This document shows positions 38,849 to 47,601 of a stretch of 64,000 bases of DNA, one piece after another (the stretch's first letter is position 1; each line of letters begins with the position of its first letter). This DNA is from Amycolatopsis albispora (GTDB taxonomy: Bacteria; Actinomycetota; Actinomycetes; Mycobacteriales; Pseudonocardiaceae). Location: the NCBI RefSeq assembly GCF_003312875.1, contig NZ_CP015163.1, positions 7,440,001 to 7,504,000 of the forward strand. Reading direction: 5' to 3'. Both the position numbers and the translations under genes were made by a program. The notes under the pieces are model-generated. The model saw only the letters and a program-made list of their open reading frames with translations. It ran no database searches and was not told where the DNA came from.

Positions 38849-39092
38849 CTCGTCCCTCCACAACGGACACTTCGCGCGCAGGGTCGATCACGGCGTGCCA
38901 CGGCGCCGTTGCCGACCCACGATCATGGGAACGCTACTAGGTGGTAGTCCAACCTTCCAGGCGCGAACGGTCTCAATTTTTCAAGATCGGGGGAACTACT
39001 CGAAGACTCGTGAGTCACACTCGGACGCTCGCCGGGATGCGGGCGCATGAAGACGTGACATGCTGGACGGCGAGCATGTCGAGGAGGATGCG
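38849..39092. promoter_or_regulatory. Divergent glpF/glpD control region
   Basis: 244 bp between the two divergent glycerol genes. Candidate dyads are CTAC-TAGGTG-GTAG (38934-38947) and GACTC-GT-GAGTC (39005-39016), with an AT-rich stretch (CAATTTTTCAAGAT) between them. An IclR/GylR- or DeoR/GlpR-type regulator would be expected to act here; none is encoded in the window. Confidence 0.4.
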
Positions 39093-40826
39093 GTGACCGA
39101 TTCTGCACGCGGGGCAGGCCAGGCCGAACTGGGGCCGCGGACCCGTGAGGACTCATGGCGGCGGCTGGGCTCGGAGACCTTCGACCTGGTCGTGATCGGC
39201 GGCGGGGTGGTGGGCGCCGGGGTGGCGCTCGACGCGGCGACGCGCGGGCTGCGCGTGGCTCTGGTCGAGGCGCGCGACCTCGCCTCCGGCACGTCCAGCC
39301 GGTCGAGCAAGCTGTTCCACGGCGGGTTGAGGTACCTCGAACAGCTGGAATTCGGCCTGGTGCGCGAGGCGCTGCGTGAGCGCGAGCTGATGCTCACCCG
39401 GATCGCGCCGCACCTGGTGAAGCCGGTGAGCTTCCTGTACCCGCTGACCAAGCGCGTCTGGGAGCGGCCGTACACCGCGGCCGGGTTGTTCATGTACGAC
39501 ACCATGGGCGGCGCGCGGTCGGTGCCCGGGCAGAAGCACCTGACCAGGGCGGGTGCGCTGCGCATGGTGCCGGCGCTCAAGCGGGACGCGCTGATCGGCG
39601 GCATCCGCTACTTCGACGCGCAGGCCGACGACGCGCGGCACACCATGACGGTGGCGCGCACCGCCGCGCACTACGGCGCCGTGGTCCGGACCTCCACCCA
39701 GGTGGTGCGCTTCCTGCGTGAGGCCGACCGGATCTCCGGGGTGCGCGTGCGCGACGTCGAGGACGGCCGCGAGACCGACATCCAGGCCAGCGCGGTGATC
39801 AACTGCACCGGCGTGTGGACGGACGAACTGCAGCGGCTGTCCGGCAGCCGCGGCCGGTTCCGCGTGCGGGCCAGCAAGGGCGTGCACATCGTGGTGCCGC
39901 GCGACCGGATCGTCTCGGAATCGGGCATGATCCTGCGCACCGAGAAGTCGGTGCTCTTTGTCATCCCGTGGCGCAACCACTGGATCGTCGGCACCACCGA
40001 CACCGACTGGAACCTGGACCTCGCGCACCCGTCGGCCACCAAGCACGACATCGACTACCTGCTCGAACACGTCAACACCGTGCTGGCCACGCCGCTCACG
40101 CACGACGACATCGAGGGCGTCTACGCCGGGCTGCGGCCGCTGCTGGCCGGGGAGAGCGAGGAGACCTCGAAGCTCTCGCGCGAGCACGCCGTGGCACGCG
40201 TGGCGCCGGGGCTGGTCGCCATCGCCGGCGGCAAGTACACCACCTACCGGGTGATGGCGGCCGACGCCGTCGAGGCCGCGGCCGTCGACCTGCCCGGCCG
40301 CCCGCAGCCGTCGATCACCGACAAGGTGCCGCTGCTCGGCGCCGACGGGTACCACGCGCTGGTCAACCAGGCCGACCACCTGGCCGCGCAGCACGGGCTG
40401 CACCCGTACCGCGTCCGGCACCTGCTCGACCGGTACGGCTCGCTGGTGCACGAGGTGCTGGCGCTCGGCGAGGGCCGTCCCGAACTGCTCAAGCCGCTCG
40501 AAGCGGCGCCCGACTACCTCGGTGTGGAGGCGGTGTACGCGGTCAGCCACGAGGGCGCGCTGCACCTGGAGGACGTGCTCGCCCGGCGCACCCGCATCTC
40601 GATCGAGTACCCGCACCGCGGCGTCGACTGCGCGCGGCAGGTGGCGAAGCTGATGGGCGAGGTGCTCGGCTGGTCCGATGCGGAGACCGCCCGCGAGGTC
40701 GAGGTGTACATCGCGCGGGTCGAAGCCGAGCGGGACTCGCAGACGCAGCCGAACGACGAGGCCGCCGACGAACGCCGCAACGCCGCGCCCGAGGCACGCG
40801 CGAAGCTCACCGAACCGGTCAGCTGA
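39093..40826 (+). CDS. glpD: Glycerol-3-phosphate dehydrogenase (FAD-dependent)
   Basis: 577 residues. Oxidises glycerol-3-phosphate to dihydroxyacetone phosphate at the membrane, passing electrons to quinone. The FAD-binding site is FDLVVIGGGVVGAGVALDAATRG, the family signature is SRSSKLFHGGLRYLEQ, and the central domain has IPWRNHWIVGTTDTDW. A C-terminal helical domain carries the Cys-containing EYPHRGVDCARQVA. GTG 39093 is preferred over ATG 39060 because AGGAGG lies 5-6 nt upstream of it. An unstructured charged tail of about 30 residues ends the protein. It works with GlpF and GlpK across the divergent promoter, with LpdA as a possible respiratory partner. Confidence 0.96.
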   Translation: MTDSARGAGQAELGPRTREDSWRRLGSETFDLVVIGGGVVGAGVALDAATRGLRVALVEARDLASGTSSRSSKLFHGGLRYLEQLEFGLVREALRERELMLTRIAPHLVKPVSFLYPLTKRVWERPYTAAGLFMYDTMGGARSVPGQKHLTRAGALRMVPALKRDALIGGIRYFDAQADDARHTMTVARTAAHYGAVVRTSTQVVRFLREADRISGVRVRDVEDGRETDIQASAVINCTGVWTDELQRLSGSRGRFRVRASKGVHIVVPRDRIVSESGMILRTEKSVLFVIPWRNHWIVGTTDTDWNLDLAHPSATKHDIDYLLEHVNTVLATPLTHDDIEGVYAGLRPLLAGESEETSKLSREHAVARVAPGLVAIAGGKYTTYRVMAADAVEAAAVDLPGRPQPSITDKVPLLGADGYHALVNQADHLAAQHGLHPYRVRHLLDRYGSLVHEVLALGEGRPELLKPLEAAPDYLGVEAVYAVSHEGALHLEDVLARRTRISIEYPHRGVDCARQVAKLMGEVLGWSDAETAREVEVYIARVEAERDSQTQPNDEAADERRNAAPEARAKLTEPVS

Positions 40827-40839
40827 CCCACGCCCGAGG

Positions 40840-40890
40840 ACACGAATGTGGCTTTCGGGGCGAAATCCGCCCCGAAAGCCACATTCGTGT
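40840..40890. repeat. Dispersed palindromic hairpin, copy 2
   Basis: A perfect 23-bp inverted repeat (40840-40862 and 40868-40890) with loop AAATC. It shares the AATGTGGCTTTC core, but its inner stem is GGGGCG instead of GAGACG. It lies between convergent glpD and the adenylate-forming enzyme gene, and its right arm abuts the latter stop codon. Confidence 0.85.
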
Positions 40891-42219
40891 TCATCGCAGG
40901 CGCTTGCGGTCCAGCTTGCCGATGTGGGTGAGCGGCAGGGACGCGCGGAATTCGACGGTGGCCGGGACGAAGTGCGGCTGCACCAGTTCGGCGGCCACGT
41001 GGGCGCGCAGCTCGTCGGCGGTCACCTCACCGTCGGGGACCACCACGGCGTGCAGCACCGGACCGTCCGGAGTGGACCGTCCGACCACGGCCGACTGGCG
41101 CACGCGCGGATGCGACACCAGCGCCTCTTCGACGCGCGTCGGGTGGACCTTCGTGCCGTGTTCGCCGGTGACGATCACGTCGTCCGCGCGGCCGTGCAGG
41201 TAGAGGTAACCGTCTTCGTCGAAGTGGCCGAGGTCCCCGGTGCGCAGCCAGTCGCCGTCGAGCGGCCGGTCCAGGTAACCGTCCATCAAGGACAGTCCCT
41301 GCACCAGCACCTCACCGTCGTCGCCGATGCGGGCGCGCATGCCCGGCACGATCCGGCCGACCGACGCCAGCCGCGCGGGGTGCCCGGCGTACTCGGCGGC
41401 GGTGATGGTGGCGATCATCGGCGCCTCGGTCAGGCCGTAACCCTGGCCGACGATCGGGCCGAACACCGCCAGCGCCTGCTCGAGCCGGTGCACCGGCAAC
41501 GCGCTGGCGCCGAGCGAAACCGCGCGCAGCGAACTGAGGTCCGCCTCGGCGAGCGCGGGGTGGTCGAGCACGGCACCGAGCCGCGCCGGGGTGAGGCTGA
41601 ACCGGGTGATCCGGTCCGCCGACAACGCGGCGACCACCGCGTCGGGCGAGAAACCGTCGTGCAGCACCACGGTGTCCCCGCAGAGCAGGGCGCCGAGCAC
41701 CGCCGCGTTGCCGGTGAGGTGCGAAATCGGGGCGACCACCAGGATCCGGTTCGGCCCGGCCGGATCGGGGTGGAACACGTGCACCATGCCCTCGTAGGTG
41801 CCCGAGTGCCGGATCAGCTTCGGCGCGCCGGTGGTGCCGCCCGAGGTGAACACGGTTTCGGCGCGGGCCGGGACGGTGATCTCCACCGGTTCCGCGTCCA
41901 GCTCGGCCGGGTCCAGCAGCACGGCGTCCGCGGCGTCGAGCGCGGACTTCCGGTCCGACGGCGGTGCGGAGGCGGCGATCAGCAGGACCCGTGCCCCGCG
42001 CAGTTGCGCGGCTAGTTGCGCCAGCACGGCATCCGGGTGGTTGCCCGCGGAGATCGCGACCGTCTTGCCGGTCAACGGCGGCATCGCCGCGTGCAGCCGG
42101 CGGAGGCGCCGTCCGGCTTCCGCGTAGGTCAGGTCCGAAGTGGAGTGACGGAACAGCACCCGGTCCGCGTACTCGTCGAAGACCTCGAGCACCCGGGTCA
42201 GGAAGAAGCTTTGGTCCAC
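40891..42219 (-). CDS. AMP-dependent (adenylate-forming) ligase / acyl-CoA synthetase
   Basis: 442 residues. The ANL superfamily motifs are visible: the phosphate-binding loop FTSGGTTGAPKLIRHSG, GYGLTEAP (A5), DWLRTGDLGHFDEDGYLYLHGRADDVIV (A7-A8) and the catalytic Lys in HIGKLDRKRL at the C-terminus. It is shorter than typical acyl-CoA synthetases (about 500), mostly through a trimmed N-terminal domain. It activates an unknown carboxylate as AMP ester. The start overlaps the upstream GNAT gene by 22 bp, suggesting a two-gene unit. The stop abuts hairpin copy 2. Confidence 0.88.
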   Translation of the reverse strand: MDQSFFLTRVLEVFDEYADRVLFRHSTSDLTYAEAGRRLRRLHAAMPPLTGKTVAISAGNHPDAVLAQLAAQLRGARVLLIAASAPPSDRKSALDAADAVLLDPAELDAEPVEITVPARAETVFTSGGTTGAPKLIRHSGTYEGMVHVFHPDPAGPNRILVVAPISHLTGNAAVLGALLCGDTVVLHDGFSPDAVVAALSADRITRFSLTPARLGAVLDHPALAEADLSSLRAVSLGASALPVHRLEQALAVFGPIVGQGYGLTEAPMIATITAAEYAGHPARLASVGRIVPGMRARIGDDGEVLVQGLSLMDGYLDRPLDGDWLRTGDLGHFDEDGYLYLHGRADDVIVTGEHGTKVHPTRVEEALVSHPRVRQSAVVGRSTPDGPVLHAVVVPDGEVTADELRAHVAAELVQPHFVPATVEFRASLPLTHIGKLDRKRLR

Positions 42220-42728
42220 ACCAGGTCCTTCTCGCCCGCGGTCGGCACCACGGCCTCGCCGATCCGGACGAACCCGCAGCGTTCCGCGATCTTCGCCGAC
42301 GCCTCGTTGGTTTCGGCGTGCCGGTATTCGACCAGTTTCAGGTCCAGCGCCCCGAACCCGAAGCGGACCGCCGCGTCCACGGCCAGCGTGCCGATGCCCT
42401 GCCCGCGCCCGCGCGGGTGCACCCAGATCGCCGCTTCGGCGGTGCCCGCTTCGAGATCGACCTTCTTCAGCCCGACCTCACCGAGCAGGTCACCGGTGGT
42501 CGGTTCGGCGATGGCCCACGAGCACCGCGTGCCGTCGGCCCACTCCCGCGCGCGCAGCGCCACGTACTCCCCGGCGGCTTCGAGCGTCTCGATGCGGTAG
42601 TTCGGCACGTACCGGCGGTGCACCGGATCGGCGAACGCCTCGACCAGCGCCGGGCGGTCGTCCATCAGGTCGTCCGCGCGCAACTGCCGCAGGTAGTACG
42701 CGCCCGCGTTGATCTCCACCGGTTCCAC
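42198..42728 (-). CDS. GNAT-family N-acetyltransferase (RimJ/RimL-like)
   Basis: 176 residues. The acetyl-CoA pyrophosphate-binding loop is HPRGRGQGIGTLAVDAAV (R/Q-x-x-G-x-G/A), preceded by the beta-4 strand AEAAIWVHP and followed by HAETNEASAKIAERCGFVRIGE, all typical of the RimJ/RimL branch. The acceptor is unknown; proteins, antibiotics or small amines are possible. GTG 42728 has TATCTT 6 nt upstream. It lies 21 bp after the response regulator stop and overlaps the following ligase gene, with which it may form a modification pathway. Confidence 0.85.
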   Translation of the reverse strand: MEPVEINAGAYYLRQLRADDLMDDRPALVEAFADPVHRRYVPNYRIETLEAAGEYVALRAREWADGTRCSWAIAEPTTGDLLGEVGLKKVDLEAGTAEAAIWVHPRGRGQGIGTLAVDAAVRFGFGALDLKLVEYRHAETNEASAKIAERCGFVRIGEAVVPTAGEKDLVWTKASS

Positions 42729-42734
42729 GCGATG

Positions 42735-42740
42735 AAGATA
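42735..42740 (-). promoter_or_regulatory. -10 box of a probable leaderless GNAT promoter
   Basis: TATCTT on the minus strand, 6 nt before the GTG at 42728. It suggests the GNAT-ligase pair can be transcribed separately from the two-component genes. Confidence 0.45.
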
Positions 42741-42749
42741 CCGGGCGGA

Positions 42750-43373
42750 TCAGCTCAGCAGGCCCCGCCGGTACGCCTCACCGACCGCCGCCGCGCGGTC
42801 GCGCACCTCCAGCTTGGCGTAGATGTGCAGCAGGTGCGTCTTGATGCTGGCCTCGCTGATGAACAGCTTCGCCGCGGCCATCCGGTTGGTGGCGCCGTCG
42901 GCGACCAGTTCGAGCACCTCCATCTCGCGCTTGGTCAGCGTGTTCTTCGGCGCGGGCTCGCGCATCTGGCCGAGCAGTTTCACCGCCACCGCCGGCGAAA
43001 GCACCGACTCGCCCTTGGCCGCCGCCCGCACCGCGCGCAGCAGTTCCGCGGTCGGCGCGTCCTTGAGCAGGTAGCCGGTGGCCCCGGCTTCGATGGCGGG
43101 CAGCACGTCGGATTCGGAGTCGAAGGTGGTCAGCACCAGCACCTTCGCCTTCGGGGCCACCTCGCGGAGTTCGCGGATCGCGGCGACGCCGTCCATGCGG
43201 GGCATGCGCAGGTCCATCAGCACCACGTCCGGGGCCAGCGCGCTCGCCAGCACGAGCGCTTCGGCGCCGTCCGCGGCCTCGCCGGCGATCTCCAGATCGG
43301 TTTCGCCGACAAACGCGCCACGCAGGCCGTCCCGGACGATCGGGTGGTCGTCCACCAGCAGCAGCCTGATCAT
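42750..43373 (-). CDS. NarL/LuxR-family response regulator
   Basis: 207 residues. The receiver domain (1-120) has the acidic pair in LLVDDHPIV, the phosphorylation Asp in DVVLMDLRMP and the Lys in GYLLKDAP. The C-terminal LuxR helix-turn-helix is LTKREMEVLELVADGATNRMAAAKLFISEASIKTHL. It is the output partner of the histidine kinase encoded immediately upstream, with which it overlaps by 4 bp. A 22-bp palindrome ahead of the kinase gene is the natural candidate binding site. The signal is unknown. Confidence 0.95.
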   Translation of the reverse strand: MIRLLLVDDHPIVRDGLRGAFVGETDLEIAGEAADGAEALVLASALAPDVVLMDLRMPRMDGVAAIRELREVAPKAKVLVLTTFDSESDVLPAIEAGATGYLLKDAPTAELLRAVRAAAKGESVLSPAVAVKLLGQMREPAPKNTLTKREMEVLELVADGATNRMAAAKLFISEASIKTHLLHIYAKLEVRDRAAAVGEAYRRGLLS

Positions 43374-44614
43374 GAGGGCTCTCCGTTCGCGGTGGTGATG
43401 GCCGGTAGCTGGGCGTTGATCGTGGTGCCTTCGCCGGGTGCGCTCTCGATGGCCAGGGTCCCGGCCACGCGCTGCACCCGCTGGCGCATGCCGGACAGGC
43501 CGAACCCGCCGGAATCGGACGGCGTGCCGTTGGCCGCGGGGGTGAAGCCCACCCCGTCGTCACGCACGTCCAGCATCACCAGATCGTCCACATAGGACAG
43601 CGTGAGTGCGACGCGGGTGGCCTTCGCGTGCTTGCCCGCGTTGGTCAGCGCCTCCTGCGCGACGCGGTAGAGGGTGACCTCCAGATCCGGCAGCAGCGGG
43701 CGCGGGTCGCCGGTGACCTCGACCTTGACCGGGGTGCCGGAGGTGTCGGTCCAGGTGCGGCCGAGTTCGGCCATCGCGTCCGGCAGGCGTGAATCGGCGA
43801 GGCGTTCCGGGCGCAGCGCCCGCACCGACCGCCGTGCTTCGGTCAGGTTCTCCCTGGCCAGGGCGTGCACGTTGGCGAGGTGGCGCTGCCGTCGTTCGGG
43901 GTCGCCGTCGCTGCGTTCGGCGGCCTGCAACTGGGTGATGATGCCGGCCAGGCCCTGCGCGATGGTGTCGTGGATTTCGCCCGCCATGCGCTGGCGCTCG
44001 TCGAGCACGCCGGTTTCCCTGGCCTGGCTGAGCAACTGGGCGTGCAGTCCGGCGTTCTCCTCCAGCGCCGCCTCCAGTTTCGCGTTGGCTTCTTCGAGCT
44101 GGGCGTTGGACCGGCGGCGCTTCTCGCTCTCCGAACCGACCACCCAGCCCGCGTAGAGCAGCGGCGCGGCCACCGAGACCAGGGTGACCCAGGTCGGCCC
44201 GTCCGTGCCGCCGCGCGCGATCATCGGCAGGATCGCCGTCGCCGCCACGCCGAAGAAGCTCATCCGGGGCGTGAGCAGGCCGAACGCCAGCGGGTAGCCG
44301 ACCGAGGCGAACACGGCGAACCCGTCGCCGCGCGGGCTCAGCGCGGTGGCCAGCGCGAGAAAACCCAGGTAATAGAGCACCACCAGCGCCGGATCCGAGG
44401 AGCGGCGCGGGAACACCCAGTACACCAGCGGCATCCACAGCGCGGCCACGCCGACCAGCACCATCGTGCTCGAAGCGTTGACCGTGCCGGGTGCGGTGAG
44501 CACGTGCCAGACCGCCGAGATGGCCAGCCCGGCCAGGCTGACCGCGGCCAGCACACAGCCGGCGCGGCGCTCGCCCCGGCGGTCCAGGTTGCTCGGCAGC
44601 ACTCCGGCCAACAC
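43370..44614 (-). CDS. Sensor histidine kinase (HisKA_3 type)
   Basis: 414 residues from GTG 44614, which has GGGAGG 5 nt upstream. Five to six transmembrane helices occupy residues about 15-150, a coiled coil follows (SNAQLEEANAKLEAALEENA), then the dimerisation helix with the phospho-acceptor His in QRMAGEIHDTIAQGLAGI and a HATPase_c domain (ALTNAGKHAKATRV, VRDDGVGFTP, GGFGLSGMRQRV). This is the NarX/LiaS/DesK-type kinase paired with NarL regulators. ATG 44644 and GTG 44695 are alternative starts. The DUF1707 gene 102 bp upstream in the same direction suggests envelope sensing, as in Lia systems. Confidence 0.93.
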   Translation of the reverse strand: MLAGVLPSNLDRRGERRAGCVLAAVSLAGLAISAVWHVLTAPGTVNASSTMVLVGVAALWMPLVYWVFPRRSSDPALVVLYYLGFLALATALSPRGDGFAVFASVGYPLAFGLLTPRMSFFGVAATAILPMIARGGTDGPTWVTLVSVAAPLLYAGWVVGSESEKRRRSNAQLEEANAKLEAALEENAGLHAQLLSQARETGVLDERQRMAGEIHDTIAQGLAGIITQLQAAERSDGDPERRQRHLANVHALARENLTEARRSVRALRPERLADSRLPDAMAELGRTWTDTSGTPVKVEVTGDPRPLLPDLEVTLYRVAQEALTNAGKHAKATRVALTLSYVDDLVMLDVRDDGVGFTPAANGTPSDSGGFGLSGMRQRVQRVAGTLAIESAPGEGTTINAQLPAITTANGEPS

Positions 44615-44687
44615 GCTCACCTCCCGCTTCCCGCGTTTCATCATCGCAGCGGAAAACTGGGTGAAAGGTCGGCGATCCTGCCATTTC

Positions 44688-44709
44688 CCATCCACCGATC
44701 GGTGGATGG
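44688..44709. promoter_or_regulatory. 22-bp perfect palindrome upstream of the two-component operon
   Basis: Arms CCATCCACCGA and TCGGTGGATGG meet with no spacer. The site lies in the 102-bp gap between the DUF1707 gene stop and the kinase start. Perfect symmetry without a spacer favours a dimeric DNA-binding protein, most simply the NarL-type regulator itself. A hairpin terminator for the DUF1707 gene is the alternative. Confidence 0.55.
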
Positions 44710-44716
44710 AACGCGC

Positions 44717-45115
44717 CTAACCACTACGGCGGCCGAAGCCGCCGGCCAGCAGCGCGGCGGCCGCGGGCAGCAGGAAGACCGGCCAGAACCCGCGCGCCAC
44801 GGTGAAGAACAGCACCAGCGCGATCACCGCGGTGATCGGCACCGCCTTCGCGGCCAGAGCCTGCGCGGGGCTGAGCCGGGGCGCGGGCCCGGTGATCGAC
44901 GGCGTGAACAGCTCACGGCTGAGCACGCTCGGGTGCGGCGCGGGGAGATCCGCGAACAGCGGTTCCAACTCCCCGCGCCGGGTGGCCACGGTGACCTTGG
45001 CGGAGCGGTCGGCGAACTCGTCCACGTCGAGCCTGCCGGTGCGGACGTGCTCTTCGAGCGCCTCCAGCGCCTCCTGGCGCTCGGCGTTGCTCAGCCGCAT
45101 CTCGCCGCTGTCCAT
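44717..45115 (-). CDS. DUF1707 domain membrane protein
   Basis: 132 residues. The DUF1707 domain (about residues 5-57, MRLSNAERQEALEALEEHVRTGRLDVDEF) is followed by a linker and two hydrophobic helices (AVPITAVIALVLFFTVA and FWPVFLLPAAAALLAGG). It is the second DUF1707 protein in the window and lies ahead of a Lia-like two-component system, which suggests an envelope-stress role. Its ATG has TAGACT 7 nt upstream. The exact function is unknown. Confidence 0.82.
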   Translation of the reverse strand: MDSGEMRLSNAERQEALEALEEHVRTGRLDVDEFADRSAKVTVATRRGELEPLFADLPAPHPSVLSRELFTPSITGPAPRLSPAQALAAKAVPITAVIALVLFFTVARGFWPVFLLPAAAALLAGGFGRRSG

Positions 45116-45122
45116 ACCGACG

Positions 45123-45128
45123 AGTCTA
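45123..45128 (-). promoter_or_regulatory. -10 box of a probable leaderless DUF1707 membrane protein promoter
   Basis: TAGACT on the minus strand, 7 nt before the ATG at 45115. Confidence 0.5.
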
Positions 45129-45147
45129 CGGCCGCGCGGCCGGTGCC

Positions 45148-46947
45148 CTAGTCCTTGATCTCGAGCAGTGCGGTGCCCTGGGAGACGGCGGCGCCGACCT
45201 CGGCGGTCAGGCCGGTGACCGTGCCCGACTTGTGCGCGGTGACCGGGTTCTCCATCTTCATCGCTTCCAGCACCACGATCAGCTCGCCCGCCTCGACCTG
45301 CTGGCCTTCCTCGACCGCGACCTTGACGATGGTGCCCTGCATGGGCGCGGCCACCGTGTCACCGCTGGCCGCGCTCTTGCCGCCGCCGCTGCGCTTGCGC
45401 GGCTTGGCCTTGGCCACCGCACCGCCCGCGGCACCGCCGCCGCCGAGCGCGAGGTTGCCGGGCAGGCTGACCTCCAGCCGCCGCCCGCCGACCTCGACCA
45501 CCACGTTCTGCCGCGGCTGCTCCTCGTCCTCGACGTCGGCCGGCGCGGTGAACGGCTCGATCTGGTTGTCGAACTCGGTCTCGATCCAGCGGGTGTGCAC
45601 GCTGAACTGCTTGCCGTCGCCGATGAACGCCGGGTCGCGCACGATCGCGCGGTGGAACGGGATCACCGTGGCCAGGCCCTCGGCGACCAGCTCGTCCAGC
45701 GCGCGGCGGCTGCGCTCCAGCGCGTTCTCGCGGTCGGAACCGGTGACGATCAGCTTCGCCAGCATCGAGTCGAACTGCCCGCCGATCACGCTGCCGGACT
45801 CCACACCGGAGTCGACGCGGACACCGGGCCCGCTCGGCGCGACGAAGTTGGTCACCGTGCCGGGCGCGGGCAGGAAGTTGCGGCCCGCGTCCTCGCCGTT
45901 GATGCGGAACTCGATCGAGTGCCCGCGCGGCTCGGGGTCCTCGGTGAAGCGCAGCTTCTCACCGCGGGCGATGGCGAACTGCTCGCGTACCAGGTCGATG
46001 CCGGTGGTCTCCTCGGACACCGGGTGCTCGACCTGCAGCCGGGTGTTGACCTCGAGGAAGGAGATGGTGCCGTCGGTGCCGACCAGGTACTCGACCGTGC
46101 CCGCGCCGGAGTAGTGGGCCTCGGCGCAGATGGCCTTGGCCGAGCTGTGGATGGTGGCGCGCTGCTCGTCGGACAGGAAGGGCGCGGGCGCCTCCTCCAC
46201 CAGCTTCTGGTGCCGCCGCTGCAGCGAGCAGTCACGGGTGCCGACCACGATCACGTTGCCGTGCTGGTCGGCGAGCACCTGCGCCTCGACGTGGCGCGGC
46301 TTGTCCAGGTAGCGCTCCACGAAGCACTCGCCGCGGCCGAACGCCGCCACCGCCTCGCGGGTGGCCGACTCGAACAGCTCGGGGATCTCCTCGATGGTCC
46401 TGGCCACCTTGAGCCCTCGGCCGCCACCGCCGAACGCGGCCTTGATGGCCACCGGCAGGCCGTGCTCCTCGGCGAAGGCGATGATCTCCTCGGCCCCGGC
46501 CACCGGCTCCTTGGTGCCCGGCACCAGCGGCGCGCCCGCCTTGAGCGCGATGTGCCGCGCGGTGACCTTGTCACCGAGGTCGCGGATGGCCTGCGGGCGC
46601 GGCCCGATCCAGGTCAGCCCGGCGTCCAGCACGGCCTGCGCGAAGTCGGCGTTCTCGGAGAGGAAGCCGTAGCCGGGGTGCACCGCGTCGGCGCCGGAGC
46701 GGGCGGCGACGTCGAGCAGCTTGTCGAAGACGAGGTAGCTCTCCGCGGCGGTGGTCCCGCCGAGTGCGAAGGCTTCGTCCGCGAGCCGGACGTGCGGTGC
46801 GTCGCGATCGGGATCGGCGTAGACCGCGACGCTGGCGATGCCGGCGTCCTTGGCCGCTCGGATGACCCGTACCGCGATCTCGCCGCGGTTGGCGACCAGC
46901 ACCTTCGTCACCGGTCCGCCCTGGCTAGCGCTGGCTGCTTCGGGCAC
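45148..46947 (-). CDS. accA: Acyl-CoA carboxylase alpha subunit (biotin carboxylase plus BCCP)
   Basis: 599 residues. The N-terminal biotin carboxylase ([23 protein letters not shown]-grasp [10 protein letters not shown]; catalytic [22 protein letters not shown]) is fused to a C-terminal biotinyl domain with the biotin-attachment Lys in [12 protein letters not shown] (K564). An Ala/Gly/Lys linker separates them. It carboxylates its own biotin for transfer by AccD-type subunits; this is the AccA3-like shared alpha subunit of acetyl- and propionyl-CoA carboxylases. GTG start with GGAGG 6 nt upstream. The accD and accE genes are 15 kb away in the window, an arrangement also seen in mycobacteria. 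Confidence 0.96.
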   Translation of the reverse strand: MPEAASASQGGPVTKVLVANRGEIAVRVIRAAKDAGIASVAVYADPDRDAPHVRLADEAFALGGTTAAESYLVFDKLLDVAARSGADAVHPGYGFLSENADFAQAVLDAGLTWIGPRPQAIRDLGDKVTARHIALKAGAPLVPGTKEPVAGAEEIIAFAEEHGLPVAIKAAFGGGGRGLKVARTIEEIPELFESATREAVAAFGRGECFVERYLDKPRHVEAQVLADQHGNVIVVGTRDCSLQRRHQKLVEEAPAPFLSDEQRATIHSSAKAICAEAHYSGAGTVEYLVGTDGTISFLEVNTRLQVEHPVSEETTGIDLVREQFAIARGEKLRFTEDPEPRGHSIEFRINGEDAGRNFLPAPGTVTNFVAPSGPGVRVDSGVESGSVIGGQFDSMLAKLIVTGSDRENALERSRRALDELVAEGLATVIPFHRAIVRDPAFIGDGKQFSVHTRWIETEFDNQIEPFTAPADVEDEEQPRQNVVVEVGGRRLEVSLPGNLALGGGGAAGGAVAKAKPRKRSGGGKSAASGDTVAAPMQGTIVKVAVEEGQQVEAGELIVVLEAMKMENPVTAHKSGTVTGLTAEVGAAVSQGTALLEIKD

Positions 46948-46985
46948 GCCCTACCTCCATGTGTGGCTACTGGCTTCGCAGCAGT

Positions 46986-47579
46986 TTACGGACTTGGCGT
47001 CGAGTTCGTCTTGAGAGGCAAGTCACCCTCGCGGGCAAGCTCGTCCATCGACGGGAACCGATCCGCGATGGATTTCGCTAGGAAATCGCCGACCCAGCCC
47101 TCTGTATCGTGGAAGAAGCGAATGGACACGTAATCCGGCCGCGTGCCCATGTCGAACCAGTGCGTGGTCTTCGCCGGCACGCTGAGCAGGTCGCCCGCCT
47201 CGCACAGCACGGCGTGCACCTTCCCGGCCACGTGCAGGTAGAACACCCCCGAGCCACGCGCGAAGAAGCGGTCCTCGTCGTCGTCGTGGGTGTGCTCGCT
47301 GAGGAACTTGGCCCGCGCCTCGGCCGCACCGGGGTCGCCGGGGCTGAGCTGCTTGACGTCGACGAAGGTGTAGCCCTCGGTGCGGATCACCTCGTCGACC
47401 TCGGCGCGGTAGGCGTCGAGCACCTGCTCCTCGGTCGGCGTCTCGGGCAGTTCCCGCACCGGCCACCGGTCGAACTTGACCCCCAGCTCACCGAGCACGG
47501 CGCCGATCTCCTCGGCGTCACGCGTGCGCCGGAGCACGGTGGCGGGATCGTTCTCCGCCCAGACGGTCAGCAGGGTCAT
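46986..47579 (-). CDS. mtnD: Acireductone dioxygenase
   Basis: 197 residues, cupin. Uses Fe2+ or Ni2+ to cleave acireductone to 2-keto-4-methylthiobutyrate plus formate (or an off-pathway product), near the end of methionine salvage. Metal ligands are seen in SEHTHDDDEDRFFARGSG (HxH plus Glu) and the later His in VHAVLCEAGDLLSVPAKTTHWFDMG. ATG 47579 is preferred to GTG 47588 because AAAGG is correctly spaced. It is the last gene of mtnC-mtnB-mtnD, 22 bp after mtnB, and precedes accA by 38 bp. Confidence 0.92.
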   Translation of the reverse strand: MTLLTVWAENDPATVLRRTRDAEEIGAVLGELGVKFDRWPVRELPETPTEEQVLDAYRAEVDEVIRTEGYTFVDVKQLSPGDPGAAEARAKFLSEHTHDDDEDRFFARGSGVFYLHVAGKVHAVLCEAGDLLSVPAKTTHWFDMGTRPDYVSIRFFHDTEGWVGDFLAKSIADRFPSMDELAREGDLPLKTNSTPSP

Positions 47580-47601
47580 GATGGCCACCTTTCACCGGTT
47601 C

